Shown: positions 1-8,704, numbered from the stretch's first letter. The stretch: DNA of 29,076 nucleotides from RACS-047 sp031553855 (GCA_031553855.1 JAVBKW010000018.1:1-29076); one strand, 5' to 3'. Numbers and translations: made by a program. Notes: generated by a model from the letters alone, not told the origin.

Positions 1-13
1 AATAAAGGGTATT

Positions 14-81
14 CATACCGCAGGATAAATCCTGCACCTCGCGCCTTTGGCGCGCCTTTTTACGCTAAAGCGCGGGGTATG
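14..81. other. Cloverleaf-like set of hairpins upstream of purL
   Basis: An outer stem CATACC (14-19) / GGTATG (76-81) encloses three small hairpins: GCAGGA/TCCTGC (20-25/30-35, loop TAAA), CGCGCC/GGCGCG (40-45/49-54, loop TTT) and CGC/GCG (63-65/70-72, loop TAAA). The second hairpin is followed by GCC and five T, so it could end transcription of a gene lying left of the window. The layout recalls a four-way junction, but there is no tRNA T-loop, CCA end or known riboswitch motif. The pairing is seen directly; any function is inference. Confidence 0.4.
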
Positions 82-96
82 CACCTTTGTCGGTGG

Positions 97-130
97 CGCA
101 AAAATGCCCTTGCAAGCAAGCATTTTTGCG
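97..130 (+). terminator. Hairpin 34 bp before purL, possible terminator or leader hairpin
   Basis: A perfect 11-bp stem CGCAAAAATGC (97-107) / GCATTTTTGCG (120-130) with a 12-nt loop. The right arm contains five T but no longer run follows it, so termination would be weak. It could end the upstream unit or lie in the purL leader. No purine riboswitch core is recognisable around it. Confidence 0.35.
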
Positions 131-174
131 GTCAGAATCAACTGCAAAAAAATAAACAACTTTAAGAGGATATT

Positions 175-3100
175 ATGTCGATCAGAAGGCTTTATGTTGA
201 AAAAAAGGAAAGCTACCGTTCTCATGCGGATAAGCTTAAAAGCGACGTTAAAAACGTTTTGGGCATTTTAGCAGGTCAGGTGCGCTTTATATTGCGCTAT
301 GACGTTGAAAACTTGGACGATAAATTTTGGGCAGCCGCAAAGAACAACGTTTTTTCCGAGCCGCCGGTCGATTACGTTTATGAGTGCGACGAATTAGAGC
401 TGAAAAGCGGCGAGCGCATTTTCGGCGTGGAGTTTTTGCCGGGACAGTACGATCAAAGGGCGGATTCGGCCGCGCAATGCGTGCAGCTTCTTACGCTTGA
501 AAGCCGTCCGCTTATCCGCTGCGCCGCTATGTACGTAATTAAAAACGTCAGCGACGAGGAATTTATCCGTATAAAAAACTACCTGATAAATCCCGTAGAG
601 GCGCGCGAATGCTCGCTATCTAAGCCCAAAACTTTAAAGCAGGTTTTGAGCGCGCCTGAAAAGGTCGGAAAGGTAGACGGCTTCATTTCTTTTTCAAAAG
701 CAGAAATCGAAAGCTATCACAAAAACGGCGGTTTTGCTATGACCGTCGCAGATTTAGCATTTGTTCAGGAATATTTTAAAAAGGAAGGGCGCGACCCTTT
801 CGTTACGGAAATAAAGGTCATCGACACGTATTGGTCGGACCATTGCCGCCATACGACTTTTTTGACCCAGCTCAATAAAATAACTATAAATTCGGACGTC
901 CCGGAAGTTAAGGCCGCATACGAGCAATACTTAAAGCTTTTTGAAAAGCACTATAAGAACAGGACGGACAAATATCCCTGCCTTATGGATATGGCCACCA
1001 TGGGCGCGCGAGAGATAAAGGCAAGAGGCTATTTAAAAAATCTTGACGAGTCCGACGAGATAAACGCCTGCTCTGTTGAGGTCAGGGCGGTAGTGGACGG
1101 AAAGGAAGAGGACTGGCTTGTGATGTTCAAGAACGAAACGCACAACCATCCCACCGAAATAGAGCCGTTCGGCGGCGCGGCAACGTGTTTGGGCGGGGCA
1201 ATACGCGATCCGCTTTCGGGCAGGGTGTACGTGTATCAGGCGATGCGTATTACCGGCGCGGCGGACGTAAACGCAAGCTTTTCCGATACGCTCAAAGGCA
1301 AGCTTCCCCAGCGCGTCATTTCAAAAACCGCGGCGGCGGGCTTTGCTTCCTACGGCAACCAGATCGGGCTTGCAACGGGCATAGTAAACGAGATATATCA
1401 GTCCGGCTATGCGGCAAAACGCCTTGAAACCGGCTTTGTGGTGGGGGCGGCAAGAAAGGAAAACGTTGTGCGCTTAAAGCCCTTGCCGGGCGATGCGGTC
1501 ATTTTAATCGGCGGAGCTACCGGGCGCGACGGCTGCGGCGGCGCGACAGGCTCTTCAAAAGCGCACACTTACGAGTCAATCGATACGTGCGGCGCAGAAG
1601 TCCAGAAGGGCAACCCTCTCACCGAGCGTAAGATACAAAGGCTGTTCAGGAATAAGGAATGCACAAACTTAATTAAAAAATGCAACGACTTCGGCGCGGG
1701 CGGCGTTTGCGTGGCTATCGGCGAGTTGTCGGAGGCGTTAGATATCGATTTGGACGCAGTCCCCAAAAAATATCAGGGGCTTTCAGCCACAGAGCTTGCC
1801 ATAAGTGAATCACAGGAAAGGATGGCGGTCGTCGTTGCGGCAGAGGATGCGGACAAAATGATACGCCTTTGCGCGGATGAGAATCTCGACGCTACAGTAG
1901 TTGCCCGCATAACGGACACAAAACGTATGAAAATGTTCTGCGGCGGGGAAACGGTCGTGGATATCGCGCGTGAATTTCTCGATACCAACGGCGTAAGGAT
2001 TAGCGCGCAGGCCGAAATCAATGAAAAACGCGCCTCGTATTTCGAGGCTTTAAAGCCGGAAATAGAGGCGGCAGTCGGCGCGGGCGACTATTCTTTGGCA
2101 ATCAAAAAATCGCTGTCGCTGTATAACGTTGCAAGCCAGAAGGGCTTGTCGGAAATGTTCGACTCCACTATCGGCGCTGGAACGGTGCTTATGCCTTTCG
2201 GCGGAAAATACCAGCTTACCCCCGCATTAGCAATGGCCGCTAAGCTCCCCGTTACAAACGGCGTGACCGAAACTGCAACCGTTGCCTCGTGGGGGTATAA
2301 TCCCGACCTTATGAGCGAGGCACAGTTTACCGGCGCGGCGTATTCGGTGCTGCTCTCTGTTATGAAAGCCGCGGCAGCGGGCGCGCCGTTATCTAGCATA
2401 AGGCTCACATTTCAGGAATTTTTTGAGCGTTTAAGATCCGACCCCAAACGCTGGGGAAAGCCCGCCGCCGCGCTGCTGGGCGCGCTGGAGGCGCAGCTTG
2501 GCTTGAATTTAGCGGCAATCGGCGGCAAGGATTCTATGAGCGGCTCGTTTGAAGATATCGACGTTCCGCCCACGCTCATTTCTTTTGCGCTCGGCATAGC
2601 GGACGCGGGCAATATAATTTCCAACGAGTTTAAAACGGCGGGGGAAAAGGCCTACCGCATAAAGCTGAAAAAGTCAGAGGCAAATATCCCCGACTATAAA
2701 TTCGTAACGGAGCTTTTAAATAAGCTAAATACCCTCATCAATAAAAAAGTAATCAAAACCGCGATAGTGGTCGAAGAGGGCGGCGCGGCGTCTGCAATAA
2801 TAAAGTCGTGCTTTGGCAATATGCTCGGCTTTGAATTTGACCATATTAGCAGAGATTTATTTACCCCCTCGCTTTGCGATCTCATCGTTACATTGAGCGA
2901 GCCGGACGCTTTAAAAGACTTCTCACCAGAGCTTATGGGCACGGTTATTTCTACTCCGGAGGTCGCATTTGAGGCGGCATCTTCAGGATCGGCTAAGAGT
3001 CCGAAAATGAGTAAACTCGCCTTAGAGGACGCTTTAAAGGCGTTTACGGACGTGTTCAAGAAAGTTTATCCGCCGGAAGCGGCGGCCGAGGGCGAAGTTT

Positions 3101-3951
3101 TGCCGCTTTCTTATAAAGCAAAAAGCATTATTATAAGCAAAAATAAAACGGCAAAACCGAAAGTTTTTATTCCGGTTTTCCCCGGCACCAACTGCGAATA
3201 CGATACGGCAAAGCGTTTTATCTTAGCGGGCGCGGAGCCTGAAATTTTCGTCATAAAAAACCGCAGCGCATTAGATATCGAGCAATCGGCGGATGCGATG
3301 AAAAAGATAATCGACTCCAGCCAGATAATTGCTTTTCCGGGAGGCTTCTCCGGCGGCGACGAGCCGGACGGCTCGGGTAAGTTTATCGCCACCACCTTCC
3401 GCGGCAAAAAGCTGGCCGACGCTGTATCAAGCCTTTTGTATAAGCGCGACGGACTAGCGATTGGGATATGCAACGGTTTTCAGGCGCTTATAAAGCTGGG
3501 GCTTCTTCCGTATGGCGAAATAAAAGAATTGACGGAAAATTCGCCCACGCTCACTTTCAACAATATTTCGCGCCACGTTTCCACAGTTTCGTATATCAAG
3601 GTCGCAAGCAATTTATCGCCGTGGTTTAACAACGTCAAAACCGGCGACGTGTTTGCCGTCGCTATCTCGCACGGAGAGGGCAAGCTTGTAGCTAAAGATT
3701 CAGACATAAAACGCCTGATCGATGCAGGGCAGGTTGCGACGCAGTACGTGGATATGACGGGAAAGCCCACTATGCAAAGCCCGTATAATCCGAACGGCTC
3801 GTTCTATGCTATCGAGGGCATCACGAGTCCGGACGGCAGAGTGCTGGGTAAGATGGGCCACTCGGAGCGCATCGGCACTAATATTATGAAAAATATTGAA
3901 ATTCAGTCTGATATGAAAATTTTTGAAGCGGGAACCGCATACTTTAAATAA
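175..3951 (+). CDS. purL: Phosphoribosylformylglycinamidine synthase (single-chain PurL)
   Basis: Catalyses the ATP- and glutamine-dependent conversion of FGAR to FGAM, the fourth step of de novo purine synthesis, in the cytoplasm. At 1258 aa it is the long fused form, as in clostridia, joining the PurS-like, synthase and PurQ-like parts. The synthase motif NETHNHPTEIEPFGG begins at residue 320. A glutamine amidotransferase domain starts near residue 1000 (FPGTNCEYD), with nucleophile Cys1099 in GICNGF and His1166 in HGEGK. The carboxy end has the usual PNGS and GHSER motifs. The start is supported by AAGAGGA at 164-170. The next gene begins on the last base of the stop codon. No frameshift or missing catalytic residue was seen. 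Confidence 0.97.
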   Translation: MSIRRLYVEKKESYRSHADKLKSDVKNVLGILAGQVRFILRYDVENLDDKFWAAAKNNVFSEPPVDYVYECDELELKSGERIFGVEFLPGQYDQRADSAAQCVQLLTLESRPLIRCAAMYVIKNVSDEEFIRIKNYLINPVEARECSLSKPKTLKQVLSAPEKVGKVDGFISFSKAEIESYHKNGGFAMTVADLAFVQEYFKKEGRDPFVTEIKVIDTYWSDHCRHTTFLTQLNKITINSDVPEVKAAYEQYLKLFEKHYKNRTDKYPCLMDMATMGAREIKARGYLKNLDESDEINACSVEVRAVVDGKEEDWLVMFKNETHNHPTEIEPFGGAATCLGGAIRDPLSGRVYVYQAMRITGAADVNASFSDTLKGKLPQRVISKTAAAGFASYGNQIGLATGIVNEIYQSGYAAKRLETGFVVGAARKENVVRLKPLPGDAVILIGGATGRDGCGGATGSSKAHTYESIDTCGAEVQKGNPLTERKIQRLFRNKECTNLIKKCNDFGAGGVCVAIGELSEALDIDLDAVPKKYQGLSATELAISESQERMAVVVAAEDADKMIRLCADENLDATVVARITDTKRMKMFCGGETVVDIAREFLDTNGVRISAQAEINEKRASYFEALKPEIEAAVGAGDYSLAIKKSLSLYNVASQKGLSEMFDSTIGAGTVLMPFGGKYQLTPALAMAAKLPVTNGVTETATVASWGYNPDLMSEAQFTGAAYSVLLSVMKAAAAGAPLSSIRLTFQEFFERLRSDPKRWGKPAAALLGALEAQLGLNLAAIGGKDSMSGSFEDIDVPPTLISFALGIADAGNIISNEFKTAGEKAYRIKLKKSEANIPDYKFVTELLNKLNTLINKKVIKTAIVVEEGGAASAIIKSCFGNMLGFEFDHISRDLFTPSLCDLIVTLSEPDALKDFSPELMGTVISTPEVAFEAASSGSAKSPKMSKLALEDALKAFTDVFKKVYPPEAAAEGEVLPLSYKAKSIIISKNKTAKPKVFIPVFPGTNCEYDTAKRFILAGAEPEIFVIKNRSALDIEQSADAMKKIIDSSQIIAFPGGFSGGDEPDGSGKFIATTFRGKKLADAVSSLLYKRDGLAIGICNGFQALIKLGLLPYGEIKELTENSPTLTFNNISRHVSTVSYIKVASNLSPWFNNVKTGDVFAVAISHGEGKLVAKDSDIKRLIDAGQVATQYVDMTGKPTMQSPYNPNGSFYAIEGITSPDGRVLGKMGHSERIGTNIMKNIEIQSDMKIFEAGTAYFK

Positions 3952-5762
3952 TGGGATTTTTGCCGGTAACTAAACAAGAGCTCAACGACCGGGGGATCGA
4001 CGCCCCCGATTTTGTGCTGGTTTGCGGCGACGCGTATGTGGATCATCCCTCGTTCGGGCACGCCGTTATCGGCCGTATCGCTGAAAGCTTCGGTTTTTCC
4101 GTTGCCGTCTTGGCGCAGCCGCAAAACGATAACGACTATAAAAGGTTCGGCGCGCCGCTAAAAGGCTTTTTAGTTTCGGGCGGCGTGGTAGACTCGATGG
4201 TCAATAATTATTCGGTCGCCAAAAACCGGCGCGACTCCGACGACTACAGCGACGAGGGCAAAGCCGGGTTAAGGCCCGACAGGAACGTCGCAGTTTACTG
4301 TAAGGCTCTAAAGCGGCTTTATCCTGACGTACCCGTTATCGCGGGCGGGATAGAAGCCTCTTTGAGGCGGCTCTCGCACTACGACTACTGGTCGGACTCC
4401 GTTATGAATTCTATCCTTATCGACGCGCCCGCGGATCTAATCATATATGGAATGGGCGAAAACCCGATGACAGAGCTGCTTGAGGCGGCGAAAAAAAATA
4501 TTCCGCTCAATAAATTAAAAAACATCCGGGGAACGGCTTATTTAACCGATATACCTTCCGCTCCGCAGGAAATAAAGGACGCCATAGAGGGCAAAGCCGG
4601 CAACTGCTTATTGCTTTCAAGCCACGACAGGGTAAAGTCGGATAAAAAGCTCTATTGCAAGGCTTTTATGGTATCTTATGAAAATACCGACCCTTTCTTT
4701 GCTAAAACGCTCATCCAAAAACAGGACTACGTTCACTACGCCGTCGTAAATCCGCCCGCATATCCTTTGAGCGAAAAGCAGATGGACAGCGTCTACGGCC
4801 TTGAATATATGCGCGCGCCGCACCCGATGTACAAGCATGTGCCGGCTATCGAGGAAGTCAAGTTTTCCGTCACCGCTCACAGGGGATGCTATGGAAACTG
4901 CTCGTTCTGCGCAATAACCTATCATCAGGGCAAGCTTATCCAAAAGCGCAGCGCCGATAACATCGTAGAGGAAGTCGGGCTGCTTGCAAAGGACAAAGAT
5001 TTTAAAGGCTATATCCACGATATAGGCGGCCCCAGCGCGAACTTCCATTGTTCATCCTGCGATAAAAACGCATCGAAAGGCGCGTGCAAAGACAAGGACT
5101 GCATAGGCTACGAAACGTGTAAAAACTTGAAAGTAGATCATTCTGAATATCTGGATATCCTTAGGCGGGCGCGCCGCGTTCCGGGAGTGAAAAAGGTGTT
5201 TATCCGCAGCGGGATAAGGTATGATTACCTGCTTGCCGATAAGGATAAAACTTTTTTTAAGGAACTTATAGAGCATCATATTTCCGGGCAGCTCAAAGTC
5301 GCCCCGGAGCATATCGCGGATAAAACGCTTAAATTAATGAACAAGCCGCCTCACGAAACGTATGAAAAGTTCTGCGGCGAATTTTACAGGCTCAATAAGG
5401 AAGCTGGCAAAAACCAGTTTTTAGTGCCGTATTTAATATCCTCTCACCCCGGCTGCACTATTTCCGACGCAGTCAAGCTCACGGAATACCTTATCAAAAT
5501 AGGCTATATGCCCCAGCAGGTGCAGGATTTCTATCCCACGCCCTCAACTCTCAGCACAACTATGTACTACACAGGCCTAGACCCGCGCACGCTAGAGCCG
5601 GTCTACACCGCAAAAACTGCAGAGGAAAAGGCAATGCAAAGGGCGCTTTTGCAGTATCGCTTGCCCAAAAACAGGGGATTGATCGAAAAAGCGTTGAAAA
5701 TAGCGGGGCGCGAGGATCTGATGAGGACGCTTAGCAAATACTATAAAAGTGCGGGCAAATAG
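3951..5762 (+). CDS. ygiQ: YgiQ-family radical SAM protein (UPF0313)
   Basis: A 603-aa protein of the YgiQ family, whose reaction is not established. The radical SAM cluster is Cys313-x3-Cys317-x2-Cys320 in HRGCYGNCSFC. A second cysteine-rich stretch near residues 363-391 (HCSSC...CKDKDCIGYETC) is a family hallmark and may hold another metal centre. The N-terminal part (FGHAVIGRIAESFGFSV) and the C-terminal part (QVQDFYPTPSTLSTTMYYTG) also match the family, and the length is usual. The ATG overlaps the purL stop by one base (TAATG) and no strong ribosome binding site precedes it, so translation is probably coupled to purL. The pairing with purL need not mean a purine role. Confidence 0.93.
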   Translation: MGFLPVTKQELNDRGIDAPDFVLVCGDAYVDHPSFGHAVIGRIAESFGFSVAVLAQPQNDNDYKRFGAPLKGFLVSGGVVDSMVNNYSVAKNRRDSDDYSDEGKAGLRPDRNVAVYCKALKRLYPDVPVIAGGIEASLRRLSHYDYWSDSVMNSILIDAPADLIIYGMGENPMTELLEAAKKNIPLNKLKNIRGTAYLTDIPSAPQEIKDAIEGKAGNCLLLSSHDRVKSDKKLYCKAFMVSYENTDPFFAKTLIQKQDYVHYAVVNPPAYPLSEKQMDSVYGLEYMRAPHPMYKHVPAIEEVKFSVTAHRGCYGNCSFCAITYHQGKLIQKRSADNIVEEVGLLAKDKDFKGYIHDIGGPSANFHCSSCDKNASKGACKDKDCIGYETCKNLKVDHSEYLDILRRARRVPGVKKVFIRSGIRYDYLLADKDKTFFKELIEHHISGQLKVAPEHIADKTLKLMNKPPHETYEKFCGEFYRLNKEAGKNQFLVPYLISSHPGCTISDAVKLTEYLIKIGYMPQQVQDFYPTPSTLSTTMYYTGLDPRTLEPVYTAKTAEEKAMQRALLQYRLPKNRGLIEKALKIAGREDLMRTLSKYYKSAGK

Positions 5763-5799
5763 ATTCCGCTTTTGTCCACACCTCTTTTGCCCCGTCATC

Positions 5800-5828
5800 T
5801 TGACAAAAACTTTAAAGGTTGATATAAT
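5800..5828 (+). promoter_or_regulatory. Consensus sigma-A promoter for the 210-aa membrane protein
   Basis: TTGACA at 5800-5805 and TATAAT at 5823-5828 are separated by exactly 17 bp. Transcription should start about 5835, which is the A of the downstream ATG. That would give a leaderless or nearly leaderless mRNA, since no ribosome binding site fits between the -10 box and the start codon. Confidence 0.85.
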
Positions 5829-5834
5829 TTTTTT

Positions 5835-6467
5835 ATGTTTAGAGCAGCAAGCGAAATTATAAATATGGTCAGCCCGTTTGTGCTGCCTGCGATAATGATC
5901 GTCCTCAGCCTTTCTGTGGGCACGGTTTGTTTTGTATTTGCCGCAAAGCTCATAAAACGGCAGATCAAGCTCTACAACTCCATAACGCTTGTGCGACTCA
6001 AAAGCGGCAAGCTCCACTACTGGATATTTTTTCTGCTTATCTTAGCTTTCATAATCTATATAGTTCTGCAAATGATCTCGCCCGATGCTGCCGATTCTTT
6101 GTTTTTACAAAAGCATTTTATGATGGAGCGGTGGCATTCAAGCCTGATGTTTTCGTTTTTATTGTTGCTCTTATTCAGTATCGAGTTTCTTTTGGCGGTT
6201 ATAGCCTATTCAAAAAGCGCGGTGGTCGACCGCGGCATTTATACGGTGCTGACTTATTTTGACTGGTACCACGTTCACGATTATCTTATAGACGAGGATA
6301 AGTGCGTCGTAGTGCTCTCGAGCGAAAAGGACACGTTTTCGACGATCAAAGGCACAACGCCGCCGCTGAAAGTTGCCAAAAACGATATCGCAAAGCTTAA
6401 ATTCATATTAAATAAAAATAAGAATAAATTTTCAGGCTTCACAAACGATTCCGGCTCAAAGCTTTAG
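5835..6467 (+). CDS. Membrane protein of unknown function, three predicted helices
   Basis: A 210-aa protein that I cannot assign to a function. Hydrophobic segments near residues 13-36, 62-82 and 104-127 are likely membrane helices. The remaining C-terminal part (about residues 130-210) is soluble and begins with a hydrophobic-aromatic stretch (GIYTVLTYFDWYHVHDYLI), resembling the small C-terminal domains found in DUF5673-like membrane proteins; this resemblance is tentative. The ATG lies seven bases after a consensus -10 box and has no ribosome binding site. The next in-frame Met (residue 11, position 5865) has none either, so the first ATG is kept. The gene is separate from ygiQ because it has its own promoter. 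Confidence 0.8.
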   Translation: MFRAASEIINMVSPFVLPAIMIVLSLSVGTVCFVFAAKLIKRQIKLYNSITLVRLKSGKLHYWIFFLLILAFIIYIVLQMISPDAADSLFLQKHFMMERWHSSLMFSFLLLLLFSIEFLLAVIAYSKSAVVDRGIYTVLTYFDWYHVHDYLIDEDKCVVVLSSEKDTFSTIKGTTPPLKVAKNDIAKLKFILNKNKNKFSGFTNDSGSKL

Positions 6468-6518
6468 AAAAACCAAAAAAAAGACTTTATCGCGGGATTT
6501 TGAAAAGGAGATAGTCAA

Positions 6519-6869
6519 ATGGCGTTCGGGATAAAAATAAAAAATAAAAAAACCGAAGAAAAAGAGGCGGTGAAGGAAAGCCCCGCCGCTGCCAATTCCG
6601 CCGCTAATTGCGCGGCAGAAGTGCAAGAGCAACCCGCGGCGATAGAAAAAAGCGGCGAAAAAGCGGGGCCGGGGCGCGACGCGCTCATTTCGTTCCGCCG
6701 TTCGATGTATTCCTCAAAAATGATCGGTTCCGCCGAAGACCTTATACCCTTTGCGTGGCGTCAGCCGTTAAAGCTGTCGGACAAAAAGAAAATGAGTAAG
6801 ATGTTCAAAACACTAACGCAGGAGCAGGTCGCGCGCGAGATGCTTATGCCTGTTAAACAAGAGCCTTAA
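6519..6869 (+). CDS. Small charged protein of unknown function
   Basis: A 116-aa protein with no recognised family. Residues 1-50 are low-complexity and rich in Lys, Ala and Glu, probably disordered. Residues 50-116 look more ordered and include FRRSMYSSKMIGSAEDLIPFAW and a Lys/Met-rich end. There is no signal peptide or membrane helix, so it is probably cytoplasmic. AAAAGGAG at 6503-6510 supports the ATG. It follows the membrane protein by 51 bp and may share its promoter. Its last codons and stop (AAACAAGAGCCTTAA) recur almost unchanged twice in the repeat block downstream, suggesting that the gene end has been copied. Confidence 0.7.
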   Translation: MAFGIKIKNKKTEEKEAVKESPAAANSAANCAAEVQEQPAAIEKSGEKAGPGRDALISFRRSMYSSKMIGSAEDLIPFAWRQPLKLSDKKKMSKMFKTLTQEQVAREMLMPVKQEP

Positions 6870-6873
6870 AAAA

Positions 6874-7003
6874 ACGGCTGTTTCAAGAAGGGGTCATATA
6901 CGGGCTACGAGCGTTAAAACGGCTCGGTTACGTATTCAATATACGCGCCGCTCGCCGTTTTTTCGCCTGTTGCCCGTCTCTAACCCCTTCTTGAAACAGC
7001 CGT
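6874..7003. repeat. 130-nt near-perfect palindrome (long hairpin)
   Basis: The outer 21 bp are a perfect inverted repeat, 6874-6894 (begins ACGGCTGTTTC) against 6983-7003. Inside, pairing continues with interruptions: ACGGGC/GCCCGT, then AAAACGGC (6916-6923) against GCCGTTTT, and CGTAT/ATACG next to a small central loop. The whole block is thus one long hairpin. It lies between convergent genes and may act as a two-way terminator, but its size and mismatched inner tracts look more like a mobile palindromic repeat (REP- or MITE-like). No ORF is inside. Confidence 0.8.
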
Positions 7004-7020
7004 GCGATTTTGACTTCACC

Positions 7021-7100
7021 AAAAAACGGCTCGGTTACGTATTTTTAAAACAAGAACCTTAAAAAACGGCTCGGTTACGTATTTTTAAAACAAGAACCTT
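7021..7100 (+). repeat. Tandem duplication of a 40-bp unit
   Basis: Positions 7021-7060 and 7061-7100 are identical 40-bp units. Each contains AAAACGGCTCGGTTACGTAT, which is also the inner left arm of the neighbouring palindrome (6916-6935). Each also contains AACAAGAACCTTAAAAAA, nearly the same as the end of the 116-aa gene. The block appears built by copying the gene end together with half of a hairpin. Confidence 0.9.
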
Positions 7101-7103
7101 AAA

Positions 7104-7143
7104 AAAACGGCTGATTGCATTTAAACTTGCAGTCAGCCGTTTT
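7104..7143. terminator. Rho-independent terminator between convergent genes
   Basis: A 16-bp stem, AAAACGGCTGATTGCA (7104-7119) against TGCAGTCAGCCGTTTT (7128-7143), with one G-T wobble and an 8-nt loop. The stem has A and T runs at its ends, so it can work in both directions. It lies 41 bp past the stop of the minus-strand 454-aa gene. Confidence 0.85.
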
Positions 7144-7184
7144 ATAAATTTAGTTCTTACTTTTAAATTACTCAATTTCCAATA

Positions 7185-8549
7185 TCAGAATTTGACCTTT
7201 GTTACCCAAACGTCGGTGCCGCCGAAATTTTTGCCTACGTCTATCGAAACGCTTTTGCTGTGGACGGCGGTGATTATGAAGCCCTTAAATGGAAGTATAG
7301 CGGCGGGCTTGTCGGTAGCGGAGCCGAACGAGGTTTCAAAAACCGCGCCCTGATTGTTCAGCACCAGCATTGCAGGCCCGCCGGCTTTAGTGTAGGCAAA
7401 AAAAGTGTCTGAGGCGTTGAGGGCGAACGCGTTTATTTTCAGCGCGAAATTAAAAGGTGCCAATTCCGACGCGTTTTTAAAGTAGAGTGAAAAGCGTTTT
7501 GCCGAGGCGATGCCGGAGGTTGAAAGCGTATGGACGTAATAATAGGTATTGTCGCAAAAAATATCTATTTCTGAGGCCTCGACAGTGTGCAGAAACGCGG
7601 ACATCGCGGGCTTGAAATCTGTTCCTATAAGTAAAACGTCCGGGATATTATTCGAGTCGATAACTGCGGCGGCAAAGCCCTCGGGGTAGGGCACGATTTT
7701 TTTCGGGGTGTATCTTCGCCCCGCGATAGTGCAGTCGTGAACCTTTAAATTGACGGTGCCGTTGCGCCATTCGTATATCAATAAACCGCCGTTATTTATC
7801 GTCTGGTAGCCTGCGGCGACTATATAACCGCTGCCGTATTGGTAGGCGTCAATAAAATTGAGGTCGTAAACGTGCGAAATAGCGCAGCTTTCGCGTATTT
7901 CAAAATCCTTATGGAACTCGACTATCCTTAAGCGGTCAACCGGCGGAAGCTCGGCTTTCACGTTTAAAAAGAAAACTATCCGTCCGGTGTAATAGTCGGG
8001 TATGATTTTTACGACCGTTTCGTTCTTGTTTAAAAGCAGCGTCTTGCTGTTTTTAACGCTGCCGTCGGGCTTTACGGTAAAGACGTTTTTCGACCCGTCC
8101 GCGCTCTGAGCCGCTACGAAAATGCCGTCGTCGAAAAGCATCGACTGAATTATGTTTCCCGGATAAAAATGATAGCTTAAGGGCGTGCCGTTCAAAGACA
8201 GGATCATTAAAAAAATCTTATTTGTTCCCGCGTCAGCAAAGTCTAAATCCGCCGCGCCCACTGTGCCTATTATGTAGATTTTTGAATCCAGCTCATACAT
8301 ATTTTCAGTTATATCCTCGCCGCTTGAGCCAAGATTCGTTTCCCAGTAAAGGTTTTCGTTAAAAGCAACTCTTGCGTTCCTGAACTTCTCGTGCTGAGGC
8401 GTTATAGGCGTTTCGTCCGTCGGCTTACCGCCGGAGGCGGGATCCGGAGAAAAAGCGGGCAAAAAAATTATGCCTGTTATTAAGATGACTATAACGACTA
8501 TTAAAACCGACAAAATATTTATTTGGCTGCGCGTAAATTTTATATTCAT
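7185..8549 (-). CDS. Membrane-anchored extracellular protein of unknown function
   Basis: A 454-aa protein with one hydrophobic segment at about residues 12-32 (VLIVVIVILITGIIFLPAF). A Pro/Thr/Gly-rich linker follows, then about 390 residues of short beta-like stretches with repeated Gly, Asp and Tyr. There is no lipobox Cys. The topology suggests a signal-anchored domain outside the cell, perhaps a beta-propeller, but I recognise no family. The start is supported by AAGGGGA about 8 bp upstream on the minus strand. It lies downstream of murG, separated by a terminator at 8673-8703 and a very AT-rich stretch that probably holds its promoter, so it is likely a separate transcription unit. Confidence 0.75.
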   Translation of the reverse strand: MNIKFTRSQINILSVLIVVIVILITGIIFLPAFSPDPASGGKPTDETPITPQHEKFRNARVAFNENLYWETNLGSSGEDITENMYELDSKIYIIGTVGAADLDFADAGTNKIFLMILSLNGTPLSYHFYPGNIIQSMLFDDGIFVAAQSADGSKNVFTVKPDGSVKNSKTLLLNKNETVVKIIPDYYTGRIVFFLNVKAELPPVDRLRIVEFHKDFEIRESCAISHVYDLNFIDAYQYGSGYIVAAGYQTINNGGLLIYEWRNGTVNLKVHDCTIAGRRYTPKKIVPYPEGFAAAVIDSNNIPDVLLIGTDFKPAMSAFLHTVEASEIDIFCDNTYYYVHTLSTSGIASAKRFSLYFKNASELAPFNFALKINAFALNASDTFFAYTKAGGPAMLVLNNQGAVFETSFGSATDKPAAILPFKGFIITAVHSKSVSIDVGKNFGGTDVWVTKVKF

Positions 8550-8672
8550 ATTTCATTCCCCTTTTGTCCGACACTAGCTAAGTAGCGGTTCCTAAATTAT
8601 ATAATATATATAATTTTTATATATACCGGCGGTAAAAGCAGACAAAAAGAGATGTTTTTTTACAAAATAGGC

Positions 8673-8703
8673 AAAAAATCCGGTTTTGCCAAAGAAACCG
8701 GAT
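8673..8703 (-). terminator. Terminator of the murG transcript
   Basis: Read on the minus strand, a perfect 9-bp stem ATCCGGTTT (8695-8703) / AAACCGGAT (8678-8686) with an 8-nt loop is followed by six T (8673-8678). The distance to the murG stop (about 190 bp) means that hairpin element A would be in the murG 3' untranslated region. Confidence 0.8.
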
Positions 8704-8704
8704 A

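Noticed and set aside
14..81. tRNA gene
   Set aside because: The cloverleaf-like pairing lacks the T-loop, D-loop and anticodon-loop consensus.
5769..5780. DnaA box-like TTGTCCACA after ygiQ
   Set aside because: It has G at the third position, which does not fit TTWTNCACA, and there is no second box nearby.
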